A stretch of DNA of 32,107 nucleotides, from NCBI GenBank assembly GCA_035570235.1, contig DATMML010000135.1, positions 1-32,107 on the forward strand. Reading direction: 5' to 3'. How positions within the stretch are numbered: the stretch's first letter is position 1; each line of letters starts with the position of its first letter. Of this stretch, positions 24,524-31,918 are shown piece after piece. Made by a program: the position numbers and the translations under genes. Below the pieces are notes generated by a model. It made no database searches and had not been told where the DNA came from. It saw only the letters and a list, made by a program, of their open reading frames with translations. The DNA comes from Vicinamibacteria bacterium (GTDB lineage: Bacteria; Acidobacteriota; Vicinamibacteria; Fen-336).

Positions 24524-25560
24524 CCGCGGAGCGGATCCGGGTGCTGGTGGTGGATGACTCGGCCTTCGTGCGCCAGGCCCTCTCGCGCATACTCTCCACC
24601 GCTCCCGACATCGAGGTGGTGGGTTTGGCCGCGGACGGGCCGGAGGGGATCGAGAAGACCAAGGCTCTCGATCCGGACGTGGTGACCCTCGACGTCAAGA
24701 TGCCGCGCATGGGAGGGCTCGAGGCCCTCAAGCAGATCATGGAGGAGTGCCCGGTTCCGGTGCTCCTCCTCTCGTCCCTCACCCAGGAGGGCGCCGAGAT
24801 AACCCTGCGGGGGCTCGAGCTGGGGGCCTTGGACTTCGTGGACAAGTCGAGCGTGCAGGGCCACATGAACCTGGCGGGCCTGGCCGGAGAGCTCCTAACG
24901 AAGATCAGGGCCTTGGCCGGCTCGCCCCGGGCCCACGGTGCCCCCCTCCCTGCCGTCACTTGGGCCCCCGGGGCCCGCCCCCCGGAGGCGCACCGCGCGC
25001 AGGTTGTGGCCATCGGAGCCTCCACGGGCGGGCCTCCCGCCCTCCAAGCCATCATCCCCCTCCTGCCCAAGGACCTCCAGGCCGTGGTCCTGGTGGTTCA
25101 GCACATCCCCGTCGGCTTCACCCGCTCACTGGCCAACCGCCTGGACCAGCGCAGCCCCCTGCCCGTGCGGGAAGCCCGGGACGGCGAGCCGGTGATGCCG
25201 GGGCTGGTGCTCATTGCTCCCGCCGGCCTGCACATGAAGCTGCGGAGGCGGGGGTCGACGGTCAAGATCGTGCTGGATGAAGAGCCGCGCTCCAGCCTCC
25301 ACCGTCCCTCCGTGGACGTGCTCATGACTTCCGTGGCCAAGGCATACGGCCCCCGGGCCCTGGGCGTGGTCCTGACCGGCATGGGCGCTGACGGGACCAT
25401 CGGCCTGGGCGCCATCCGGCAGGCGGGGGGGCAGACGCTCGCGGAGAGCGAGGAGAGCTGCGTCATCTACGGGATGCCCAAGGCGGCGGTGGACGCCGGG
25501 GTCGTGGACCGGTCTGTTCCCCTGTCCGGCATGGCCGCGGAGATCCTCGCTGCGGTGTAG
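24520..25560 (+). CDS. cheB: Protein-glutamate methylesterase CheB
   Basis: Removes receptor methyl groups when phosphorylated by CheA. The 346-residue protein has a receiver domain (4-125, VLVVDDSAFVR, phosphorylation at Asp58 in VVTLDVKMPRMGG), an Ala/Pro linker (about 133-158) and the esterase domain. The catalytic triad can be read as Ser168 (IGASTGG), His195 (VVQHIPVGF) and Asp291 (TGMGADG). The start is GTG 24520, overlapping the cheR stop by four bases. Confidence 0.96.
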   Translation: MTAERIRVLVVDDSAFVRQALSRILSTAPDIEVVGLAADGPEGIEKTKALDPDVVTLDVKMPRMGGLEALKQIMEECPVPVLLLSSLTQEGAEITLRGLELGALDFVDKSSVQGHMNLAGLAGELLTKIRALAGSPRAHGAPLPAVTWAPGARPPEAHRAQVVAIGASTGGPPALQAIIPLLPKDLQAVVLVVQHIPVGFTRSLANRLDQRSPLPVREARDGEPVMPGLVLIAPAGLHMKLRRRGSTVKIVLDEEPRSSLHRPSVDVLMTSVAKAYGPRALGVVLTGMGADGTIGLGAIRQAGGQTLAESEESCVIYGMPKAAVDAGVVDRSVPLSGMAAEILAAV

Positions 25561-25611
25561 AATCTGCGGGACGGGCGGCGTTCGGCTCTCCGCGTCGAGC
25601 CCGGGCGGGAG

Positions 25612-25649
25612 GCGGATCCGGGAGGCGAGGCAACCCATGCCCTATCCGC
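25612..25649 (+). other. Possible structured leader before the PATAN gene
   Basis: The 133-base gap after cheB can form an outer stem GCGGAT (25612-25617) with ATCCGC (25644-25649), and inside it GGCA/TGCC around the loop ACCCA. A TAGAAT at 25558-25563 overlaps the cheB stop and is a possible -10 box without a good -35. It does not match any riboswitch class I know. It may be chance in GC-rich DNA. Confidence 0.25.
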
Positions 25650-25693
25650 GAGGCGATCGGCGAAGTGAAGGCTGAGGCCCGCGGGGTCGCGGC

Positions 25694-27502
25694 TTGAGCC
25701 TGACCGGCAACCTCGAGGATCTACCCCTCCTCGACATCCTGCAGATCGTCTCTTTCAGCAAGAAGACCGGCAACCTCTCCATCCGGACCGGCGAAGGAGA
25801 GGGGGGGATCGTCTTTCGGGAGGGTTACGTGGTCGCCGCCTTCAACTGGGACAGCGTGCCCCTCGATCCCCGGTTCGGCGCGCTCCCCGAAGCCCAAAGG
25901 TCCAGCGTAATCCGCAGCCGCATCGAGATCGCCCTCGAGCAGCTCGTCCGCCTGCGGGAAGGGCAGTTTAGCTTCAGCCTGAACGATGCCCCTCCCCGGG
26001 CGCTGGGAGGAAGAGAACTCAACCTCGAGACGCTGGTCATGGGCATCAACCCCCAGGAGCTGCTGCTGGACCTGGCCCGCGGCATCGATGAGGACCGGAG
26101 GAACTCCACGGCCTTGGTGGAGGCGTCCTTTGCCCAACCCGACGAGACCTCGGGGGACCCGGGAGCGGATCGGGAAGCGGAGGCGGTGGCCGCCTTCGTT
26201 CGCAACATGGGGACGCCGGCGGCTCCGGAGACCCCGGGAGGCCGGACCCTCCCCCCCTCCGCGAGTCCGGCCGCCCCCCCGCCGGCCATACCGTCCCGGC
26301 CCTCATCCCCGCCCGCGGCTCCGCCGGCGGTCCCGCCCGGGCCCTCGTCCCCCCCCAAGGCGGCCCCCGCCCCTGCGGCCGCACCCTCGCCCGCACCCGC
26401 CCGCGCGCCTGCGTCGCCGGCGGCCAGCCCCGAGCCCGCGGCCGGCCCCGAGGCCCGCACCCTGCTGCTCGTGGACGACGAGTCGGAGGTGCGCCGGGTA
26501 CTAGCCGACTGGTTCAAGGAGGGCGGCTACGAGGTGGTCGAGGCGGAGGACCCCGAAACCGCGGTTAAGAAGGGGGGAAAGCTGGGCAGGGAGGGCGTGC
26601 CCTTCCTGCTCGTCACCGACCTCGGCATGCCCACCTCCGGCGGCTCCTCCTTCCACGGCGGCTTCGAGGTCGTCAAGCGGCTCTGGAAGATGAACCTCCG
26701 CCCTCCCGTGCTCATGATGACGGAGAGCCTGAACCCCTCGCTTCAGCTCCGGGCCCAGCAGATGGGCATCAAGAGCTTCGTCTTCAAGCCCGGGCTCTCC
26801 AAGCTGAACCCCCGGCAGTTCGAGGCCGACCTGCTCGCCTTCGCCAACAAGATCCTGGTGGACATCCTGCCCCGCATGGGGCGCGGCACCGGCCCCGTCC
26901 CCGCGGCCAAGGCCGCGAAGCCGGGAACCGCCCCCGCGGGCCAACCCGATCATTCCCCCCCCACCCACGAGGAGCTCTCGCGCCAGTTCACGATCCTCCA
27001 GCGTCGGCTGCTCGACCTACGGGAGCCCGCCGACGCCAACCAGATCGCGATCCTGGTCATGAAGGTGGCCCGGGAGTTCTTCGAGCGGGCCATCCTCTTC
27101 CTGGTCAAAAACGATGAGGCGCGCGGCCTGGGTGGCTTCGGGGCCGCGCCCAAGGGGGAGAACATCAACCTGCTCGTGCGCGAGGTGGTGATCCCCCTGG
27201 GCGAGCCCTCGCTCTTCCACGACGCTGTCCAGGCGGGCCAGCCGCTTCTGGTGCCCCTCCCCAAGGGGAGGTGGAGCGCGTACTTGATGGGGAAGATCGG
27301 CCGCTTCCAGTCGGGGACGGTGGCCCTCCTTCCCCTCATCACCCATCGGGAGACGATCGCCCTCCTCTTCGGGGACAACCCGGAGACCGGTCGGGAGTTC
27401 GGCCGTCTGGAGGCGCTCGAGGTCTTCATCAACCAGGCGGGGGTGGCCCTGGAGAACGCCTTTCTCCAGCGCAAGCTCCAGACGCTACAGAACCGGACTT
27501 GA
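25694..27502 (+). CDS. PATAN (DUF4388)-receiver-GAF protein
   Basis: A 602-residue multidomain protein. Residues 1-125 (SLTGNLEDLPLLDILQIVS at the start) form a PATAN/DUF4388 domain. A Pro/Ala linker of about 75 residues follows (176-252). Then comes a receiver domain (255-385) with Asp261-Asp262, the likely phospho-Asp309 in VTDLGMP, Thr343 and Lys365, so it should still accept phosphate. A nine-residue insert (about 314-322, rich in Gly and Ser) sits right after the phosphorylation site. A second linker leads to a GAF-like domain (about 425-595). The start is TTG 25694: an in-frame stop lies 19 bases upstream and the DUF4388 consensus begins exactly here. PATAN-receiver proteins are known to regulate type IV pilus motility in cyanobacteria, so this is a candidate output protein of the cluster. 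Confidence 0.88.
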   Translation: MSLTGNLEDLPLLDILQIVSFSKKTGNLSIRTGEGEGGIVFREGYVVAAFNWDSVPLDPRFGALPEAQRSSVIRSRIEIALEQLVRLREGQFSFSLNDAPPRALGGRELNLETLVMGINPQELLLDLARGIDEDRRNSTALVEASFAQPDETSGDPGADREAEAVAAFVRNMGTPAAPETPGGRTLPPSASPAAPPPAIPSRPSSPPAAPPAVPPGPSSPPKAAPAPAAAPSPAPARAPASPAASPEPAAGPEARTLLLVDDESEVRRVLADWFKEGGYEVVEAEDPETAVKKGGKLGREGVPFLLVTDLGMPTSGGSSFHGGFEVVKRLWKMNLRPPVLMMTESLNPSLQLRAQQMGIKSFVFKPGLSKLNPRQFEADLLAFANKILVDILPRMGRGTGPVPAAKAAKPGTAPAGQPDHSPPTHEELSRQFTILQRRLLDLREPADANQIAILVMKVAREFFERAILFLVKNDEARGLGGFGAAPKGENINLLVREVVIPLGEPSLFHDAVQAGQPLLVPLPKGRWSAYLMGKIGRFQSGTVALLPLITHRETIALLFGDNPETGREFGRLEALEVFINQAGVALENAFLQRKLQTLQNRT

Positions 27503-27550
27503 GCCGGGGCGGCCCCGCCTCTGGTAGAATCGGGGAATCGAGGTGGCGTG

Positions 27551-28366
27551 ATGCCCAGCGAGGACCCTTTCAAGAAGGGCCAGGACTTTCTTCAAATCGT
27601 GACCAAGGCCAAGGAGTTCACGGAGGAGCTCCTGAAGGAGAACGAGCGCCTCCGCTTCAAGCTGGCCTCGGTCAAGACCTCCGACGCCCCCTCCGGCGCT
27701 GAAGACCGGGTGCGGGAGCTCTCTCAGCGAACGCGGGAGCTGGAGGAGCGCCTGGCCGAGATGGAGGCGCGCCACAAGAAGGTGGAGGAAGAGAACAAGG
27801 AGTTTGCCGACCGCTACATCGAGATCGAGGAGCAGAACAACAACCTGGCCAACCTCTACGTGGCCTCCTACCAGCTCCACTCCACCCTCGATTACAAAGA
27901 GGTCGTGCGCATCGTCCAGGAGATCGTCATCAACCTCATCGGGGCCGAGGTCTTTCACCTCTTCATGGTGAGCGAGAAGACAGGGCACCTCGAGCTAGAG
28001 ACCTCGGAAGGGGAGACCGCCCCCCTGACCTCCATCCCCCTGGGCCAAGGGCTGATCGGACAGTCCGCGCAGACGGGCGAGAACCACTTCGCGGAGAGCG
28101 TGGCCCGGCGCGACCCCACCCCCTTCGATAAGCCCCTGGCCGTGATCCCCTTGAAGATCAAGGACACCGTGATCGGCGTGATCTCCATCAACAAGCTGCT
28201 GGTTCAGAAGACGGCCTTCACCACCATGGACTACGAGCTCTTCACCCTTCTCGCCGGCCACGCCGCCACCGCCCTCTTCTCCTCCAAGCTCTACTCGGCC
28301 TCGGCGCGGAAGCTCACCACCCTCCAGGGCTTTCTGGACATGATCAAGACCCAGCCCGCGAAATAG
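27551..28366 (+). CDS. Coiled-coil GAF-domain protein
   Basis: A 271-residue cytosolic protein. Residues 15-105 are a long coiled coil rich in Glu, Lys and Arg (ELEERLAEMEARHKKVEEEN). Residues 115-260 are a GAF domain (LHSTLDYKEVVRIVQEIV opening; VIPLKIKDTVIGVISINK near its end). No kinase, cyclase or phosphodiesterase domain follows, so it is a sensor or adaptor that must act through a partner; the preceding protein also ends in a GAF domain and may dimerise with it. The ATG at 27551 is preferred to the GTG directly before it because GAGGTGG is then well spaced. A TAGAAT at 27525-27530 within a GGTAGAAT string and a short CGGGG/CCCCG hairpin lie in the 48-base gap upstream. Confidence 0.88.
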   Translation: MPSEDPFKKGQDFLQIVTKAKEFTEELLKENERLRFKLASVKTSDAPSGAEDRVRELSQRTRELEERLAEMEARHKKVEEENKEFADRYIEIEEQNNNLANLYVASYQLHSTLDYKEVVRIVQEIVINLIGAEVFHLFMVSEKTGHLELETSEGETAPLTSIPLGQGLIGQSAQTGENHFAESVARRDPTPFDKPLAVIPLKIKDTVIGVISINKLLVQKTAFTTMDYELFTLLAGHAATALFSSKLYSASARKLTTLQGFLDMIKTQPAK

Positions 28367-28406
28367 CCCTCCCCCCCTGAGAACGGTCGCCCGGCCTTGG
28401 TCCTTA

Positions 28407-28412
28407 TATAAT
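28407..28412 (+). promoter_or_regulatory. Consensus -10 box before the MoxR-like gene
   Basis: A perfect TATAAT stands 20 bases before the ATG in an AT-rich island, which is striking in this GC-rich region. No -35 box at 16-18 bases and no TGn extension is visible, so an activator or another sigma factor would be needed. It suggests that the ATPase-VWA genes can be transcribed separately from the chemosensory genes. Confidence 0.4.
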
Positions 28413-28431
28413 TGCTATCGGAGGAGCCCTC

Positions 28432-29901
28432 ATGTCTGAACCGCGGACCCTCGGCGAGCTGAAGCGGAGCCACCCGGGCACGAAGATCAGCGTCAAGGAG
28501 GAGATGCGCCGCAACCTGCTGCGGAAACTCGCCACCGGGGAGGGCCTGTTCCCGGGCGTTCTCGGCTACGACGACTCCGTGGTGCCCCAGCTCGTGAACG
28601 CGGTCCTCTCCAAGCACAACATGATCCTGCTCGGCCTTCGGGGCCAGGCCAAGAGCCGCCTCCTGCGCAGCCTGACCACCCTCCTCGACCCCCGGCTGCC
28701 CGTGGTCGCCGGCTGCGAGATCCACGACGACCCCTTCCGTCCCCTTTGCAAGCGGTGCCGCGATCTCGCCTCCGAGCGGGGGGACGAGACGCCGGTGGTC
28801 TTCCTGGCCCCCGAAGAGCGCTACATGGAGAAGCTCGCCACCCCCGACGTGACCATCGCCGACATCATCGGGGACGTGGATCCCATCCGCGCCGCCCGCG
28901 GCGGCCACGACCTGGCCAGCGAGCTGACCATGCACTACGGGCTCTTGCCCCGCGCCCACCGCGGCATCTTCGCCCTGAACGAGCTGCCTGACCTCGCGGG
29001 ACGGATCCAGGTGGGCCTCTTCAACATCCTTCAAGAGGGGGATGTCCAGATCAAGGGCTACCCGGTGCGGCTGTCCCTGGACGTCTGCATGGTCTTCACC
29101 GCCAACCCCGAGGACTACACCGCGCGCGGCAAGATCATCACCCCCCTGAAGGACCGCATCGGCAGCGAGATCCGGACCCACTACCCGAACACCCTCGAGC
29201 AGGGAGTGGCCATCACCCAGCAGGAGGCCTGGACCGCCCGCGGCGACGGCGTGCGCATCCCGCGCTATCTGCGCGAGGTGGTGGAAGGCATCGCCTTCGC
29301 CGCCCGCCGTGACAAGAAGGTCGACCGGCGGAGCGGGGTCAGCCAGCGCTTGCCCATCAGCGCCCTCGAGAACGTCGTCTCCAACGCGGAGCGGCGCGCG
29401 CTCCTCCAGAAGGAATCGCCGGTGGTGCCCCGGATCTCCGACGTCTATGCCGCGCTGCCCTCCCTGACCGGCAAGTTCGAGCTGGAGTACGAGGGTGAAT
29501 TGATGGGGGCCGAGCACGTGGGGCGGGAGCTGATCCGGGAGGCGGTGGGGGAGGCCTTCTCCGTCTACCTGGGCTCGGTCAACTTCCGACCCGTGATTGC
29601 GTTCTTCGAAGGCGGCGGCAGCCTGAAGATCCGGGACGATTCCCCCGCGGGGGAGGTGGTGGGGCAGCTGGAGCGCGTGCCCGGGATCCAGGAACACCTC
29701 TCCCTCCTGGGCGTGGAGCCGGGCGACCCCGCCCCCCTCCTGGCCTCGGCTGGGGAGTTCATTCTGGAGGGCCTTTATGCCCAGAAGAAGATCGGGCGCA
29801 GTGACGACCGTGGCTTCATGGCCCCGGAGCGGCGGAGCGACGTGGACGTGGATCTAGACCGGCTGGAGCGCCTGCGCAAGATGAAGAAGCAAGTCAACTG
29901 A
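28432..29901 (+). CDS. MoxR/ChlI-like AAA+ ATPase (magnesium-chelatase type)
   Basis: A 489-residue ATPase. Walker A is GLRGQAKS (68-75). The segment where Walker B is expected reads GIFALNELPDL, with Asn183-Glu184 in place of Asp-Glu. A metal-ligand-like set Cys95, Cys106, Cys109 (GCEIHDDPFRPLCKRC) sits between them. IQVGLFNILQEGDVQIKG and VFTANPEDYTARGKII (sensor region) are well preserved. It belongs to the magnesium chelatase/MoxR clade but is not a chlorophyll enzyme, as no BchH-like subunit is present. Such ATPases work with a VWA protein to remodel targets, and that partner follows two bases downstream. GGAGGAG precedes the ATG. The target is unknown. Confidence 0.88.
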   Translation: MSEPRTLGELKRSHPGTKISVKEEMRRNLLRKLATGEGLFPGVLGYDDSVVPQLVNAVLSKHNMILLGLRGQAKSRLLRSLTTLLDPRLPVVAGCEIHDDPFRPLCKRCRDLASERGDETPVVFLAPEERYMEKLATPDVTIADIIGDVDPIRAARGGHDLASELTMHYGLLPRAHRGIFALNELPDLAGRIQVGLFNILQEGDVQIKGYPVRLSLDVCMVFTANPEDYTARGKIITPLKDRIGSEIRTHYPNTLEQGVAITQQEAWTARGDGVRIPRYLREVVEGIAFAARRDKKVDRRSGVSQRLPISALENVVSNAERRALLQKESPVVPRISDVYAALPSLTGKFELEYEGELMGAEHVGRELIREAVGEAFSVYLGSVNFRPVIAFFEGGGSLKIRDDSPAGEVVGQLERVPGIQEHLSLLGVEPGDPAPLLASAGEFILEGLYAQKKIGRSDDRGFMAPERRSDVDVDLDRLERLRKMKKQVN

Positions 29902-29903
29902 CC

Positions 29904-31124
29904 ATGGCCATCATCCGCTACCACCGGTACCAGGGCGAGCTGTGGGACGACCTCGACCTCGAGGATCTGGTGGGGGAGCTCTCCGACTTCCTGCTCCAGA
30001 GCGGCTTCGGCTACGAGCCCGGGGAGTGGGACGGGGACGACCTCCAGGCCCTGCACGACGCCATTCTCGAGGCCCTCATGCGTCGGGGGCTCCTCTCCGA
30101 CGAGGACCTCCAGAACCTCATGGACGACCAGGACGCCCTCGAGCAGTTCCTGCAGAAGACGGTGGAGCGGCTGGTCCGGGAGGGCTACCTCTCCGCCCGC
30201 GAGGGGCAGCCCTTCCACGACCCCACGGGGGGAGGCGGCTTCGGCCCCGGCAGCCCCCCCGTTAAGTTCGAGTTGACCGAGAAGGCGGTGGACTTCCTGG
30301 GCTACAAGACACTGCGCGACCTCCTGGGCTCCCTCGGCAAGTCCTCCTTCGGCCGCCACGACACGCGTGACCTGGCCACCGGTATCGAGGCCTCGGGGCC
30401 GTCCAAGACCTACGAGTTTGGGGACACCTTGAACCTGGACGTGAGCGGGACCCTCCTCTCCGCGCTGGCGCGCGAGGGGCTCAAGGTCCCGATCGACGTG
30501 GATTACAAGGACCTGCTCGTACACCAGGCCGAGTACCAGTCCTCCTGCGCCACCGTCGTCATGCTGGACTGCTCGCACAGCATGATCCTCTACGGGGAGG
30601 ATCGCTTCACCCCCGCCAAGAAGGTGGCTCTCGCCCTCTCCCACCTGATCCGGAGCCAGTATCCGGGGGACAGCCTGCAGCTCGTGCTCTTCCACGACTC
30701 CGCGGAGGAGGTGCCGCTCTCCCAGCTCGCCAAGGTGCGGGTCGGGCCTTACTACACGAACACCCGGGAGGGCCTGCGTCTGGCCCAGCGCATCCTGGCC
30801 CGCCAGCGCAAGGACATGAAGCAGATCGTGATGATCACGGACGGGAAGCCCTCCGCCCTCACGGAAGGAGACGGCCGAATCTACCGCAACCCCTTCGGCC
30901 TCGACCCGCGGGTGGTGGCCCTGACCCTGAAGGAGGTGGCGAACTGCCGACGGCAGGGGGTCCTGGTCAACACCTTCATGCTCGCCCGCGACCGCGATCT
31001 GGTGGCTTTCGTCAAGAAGGTGACCGAGATGTGCCGGGGCAAGGCCTACTTCACTACCCCCTACAGCCTCGGCCAGTTCGTCCTCATGGACTATCTGAAC
31101 AAGAAGGTCCGTACGGTGCACTGA
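29904..31124 (+). CDS. VWA-domain partner of the MoxR-like ATPase
   Basis: A 406-residue protein. The N-terminal half is acidic and helical ([19 protein letters not shown]) and of unknown fold. A Gly-rich hinge lies at about 105-118. The VWA domain covers about 213-400, with a complete MIDAS: Asp222, Ser224 and Ser226 in MLDCSHSM, Thr286 in YTNTREG, and Asp313 in MITDGKP. There is no signal peptide or membrane segment, so it is cytosolic. It starts two bases after the ATPase gene, the arrangement typical of MoxR-VWA pairs that act as metal-dependent chaperones. Its position after the GAF genes may mean the pair acts on part of the chemosensory machinery; that is inference. Confidence 0.9.
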   Translation: MAIIRYHRYQGELWDDLDLEDLVGELSDFLLQSGFGYEPGEWDGDDLQALHDAILEALMRRGLLSDEDLQNLMDDQDALEQFLQKTVERLVREGYLSAREGQPFHDPTGGGGFGPGSPPVKFELTEKAVDFLGYKTLRDLLGSLGKSSFGRHDTRDLATGIEASGPSKTYEFGDTLNLDVSGTLLSALAREGLKVPIDVDYKDLLVHQAEYQSSCATVVMLDCSHSMILYGEDRFTPAKKVALALSHLIRSQYPGDSLQLVLFHDSAEEVPLSQLAKVRVGPYYTNTREGLRLAQRILARQRKDMKQIVMITDGKPSALTEGDGRIYRNPFGLDPRVVALTLKEVANCRRQGVLVNTFMLARDRDLVAFVKKVTEMCRGKAYFTTPYSLGQFVLMDYLNKKVRTVH

Positions 31125-31126
31125 GA

Positions 31127-31360
31127 GTGCGCCTCCTGCACGAGGAGTACGAACACCCCACCCAGGTCGGGCGCGTGGGTCTGAGCGTGTTCGAGCAGCC
31201 CGGGGAGGGCTTCCTGGTCACGGAGGAGCGGGGAGGGACCACCACCGTGGTCAAGACCCTCGGGCTCTTCGAGCGCCGCGAGCAGGCCCGGGAGCGCGTC
31301 CGCGCGCGGGAAGCGGAACTCCAAGCCCAGCGCTACGCGAAGGTGGCCTCCGCGGCCTGA
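31127..31360 (+). CDS. Small 77-residue protein, WGR-like features
   Basis: A GTG two bases after the VWA stop opens a 77-residue frame. It begins RLLHEEYEHPTQVGRVGLSV and continues with EGFLVTEERGGTTTVVKTLG and a charged helix (EQARERVRAREAELQAQRY). The beta-rich start with a VGRVG turn and the helix ending in a Tyr recall the WGR domain, but the similarity is weak and the Trp is missing. Tight spacing makes it the third member of the ATPase-VWA unit. I give no function. Confidence 0.62.
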   Translation: MRLLHEEYEHPTQVGRVGLSVFEQPGEGFLVTEERGGTTTVVKTLGLFERREQARERVRAREAELQAQRYAKVASAA

Positions 31361-31395
31361 CCGCCGTACCGCGGAGCAGGGCCGCAAGAAAACCC

Positions 31396-31430
31396 TTGAC
31401 TTGCTTAGTTCGCGAGCTAAGTCTCATACA
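31396..31430 (+). promoter_or_regulatory. Promoter and palindromic operator of the ArsR-type gene
   Basis: An AT-rich patch holds TTGACT (31396-31401), then the 18-base inverted repeat CTTAGTTCGCGAGCTAAG (31404-31421, 16 of 18 positions symmetric), then CATACA (31425-31430). The -10 box is uncertain: TTGACT is too far from CATACA, while an overlapping TTGCTT (31401-31406) is 18 bases from it. The palindrome sits where a bound repressor would block RNA polymerase, which fits autoregulation by the ArsR-type protein encoded just downstream. Confidence 0.68.
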
Positions 31431-31441
31431 TGATAGGATGA

Positions 31442-31864
31442 GTGCACGTGCCCAGAACAAAGAAAGCGCCCAAGAAGAGAAGTCGCACCGCCCATGAGGA
31501 CCTGCGGATCCTCAACCTCGTCTTCGAGGCCCTGGCCCATCCCACCCGCCGCCAGATCCTGCTCATCCTGAAGCTTCGGGGTGGACACATGACGGCGGGA
31601 CAGATCGCGAGCCGCTTCTCCTGCACCTGGCCCACCATTACCCGTCACTTGAACGCCCTGCAGAGAGCGGGACTCGTCCACGTCCAGCAGCGCGGCCGGG
31701 TGCGCACCTACAGCCTGGAGCAGAAGACGATGCTCATCATGCTCCGGGGGTGGCTGCAGTGGTTCGAGCGCACGGAGGCGCTCCCCCCCGGACCGCGGCT
31801 CCTGCTCAAGAAGGCGCTGGGCGGAGTCACGGAGAGCGTGAGCGTCCTCCGGCCGCGTCGTTGA
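31442..31864 (+). CDS. ArsR-family transcriptional regulator
   Basis: A 140-residue winged-helix protein. A basic N-terminal tail (PRTKKAPKKRSR) precedes the domain. FEALAHPTRRQILLIL is the typical ArsR opening, GQIASRFSCTWPTITRHLNAL is the recognition helix-turn-helix, and AGLVHVQQRGRVRTYSLE is the wing. The metal-binding ELCVCDL motif of arsenic or cadmium sensors is absent, so the signal is probably not a thiol-bound metal. The start is uncertain: GTG 31442 or GTG 31448, both close to the promoter, so the message may be nearly leaderless. It ends 54 bases before the kinase gene and may control it. The gap between them contains GCGCGGCCGCGC, a self-complementary 12-mer. Confidence 0.88.
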   Translation: MHVPRTKKAPKKRSRTAHEDLRILNLVFEALAHPTRRQILLILKLRGGHMTAGQIASRFSCTWPTITRHLNALQRAGLVHVQQRGRVRTYSLEQKTMLIMLRGWLQWFERTEALPPGPRLLLKKALGGVTESVSVLRPRR

Positions 31865-31918
31865 GGGCGCGGCCGCGCGGGTGTTTGACGGCCCCGCCCT
31901 AGGAGGAGGCTTCCCGCT

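Noticed and set aside
26166-26450. Low-complexity CCG/GCC-rich stretch in the PATAN gene, considered as a DNA repeat
   Set aside because: There is no fixed unit; it encodes a Pro/Ala interdomain linker, common in GC-rich genomes.
28432-31124. Magnesium chelatase for chlorophyll or cobalt chelatase for cobalamin
   Set aside because: The large BchH/CobN-type subunit is missing and the neighbours are signalling genes, so a MoxR-VWA chaperone pair is more likely.
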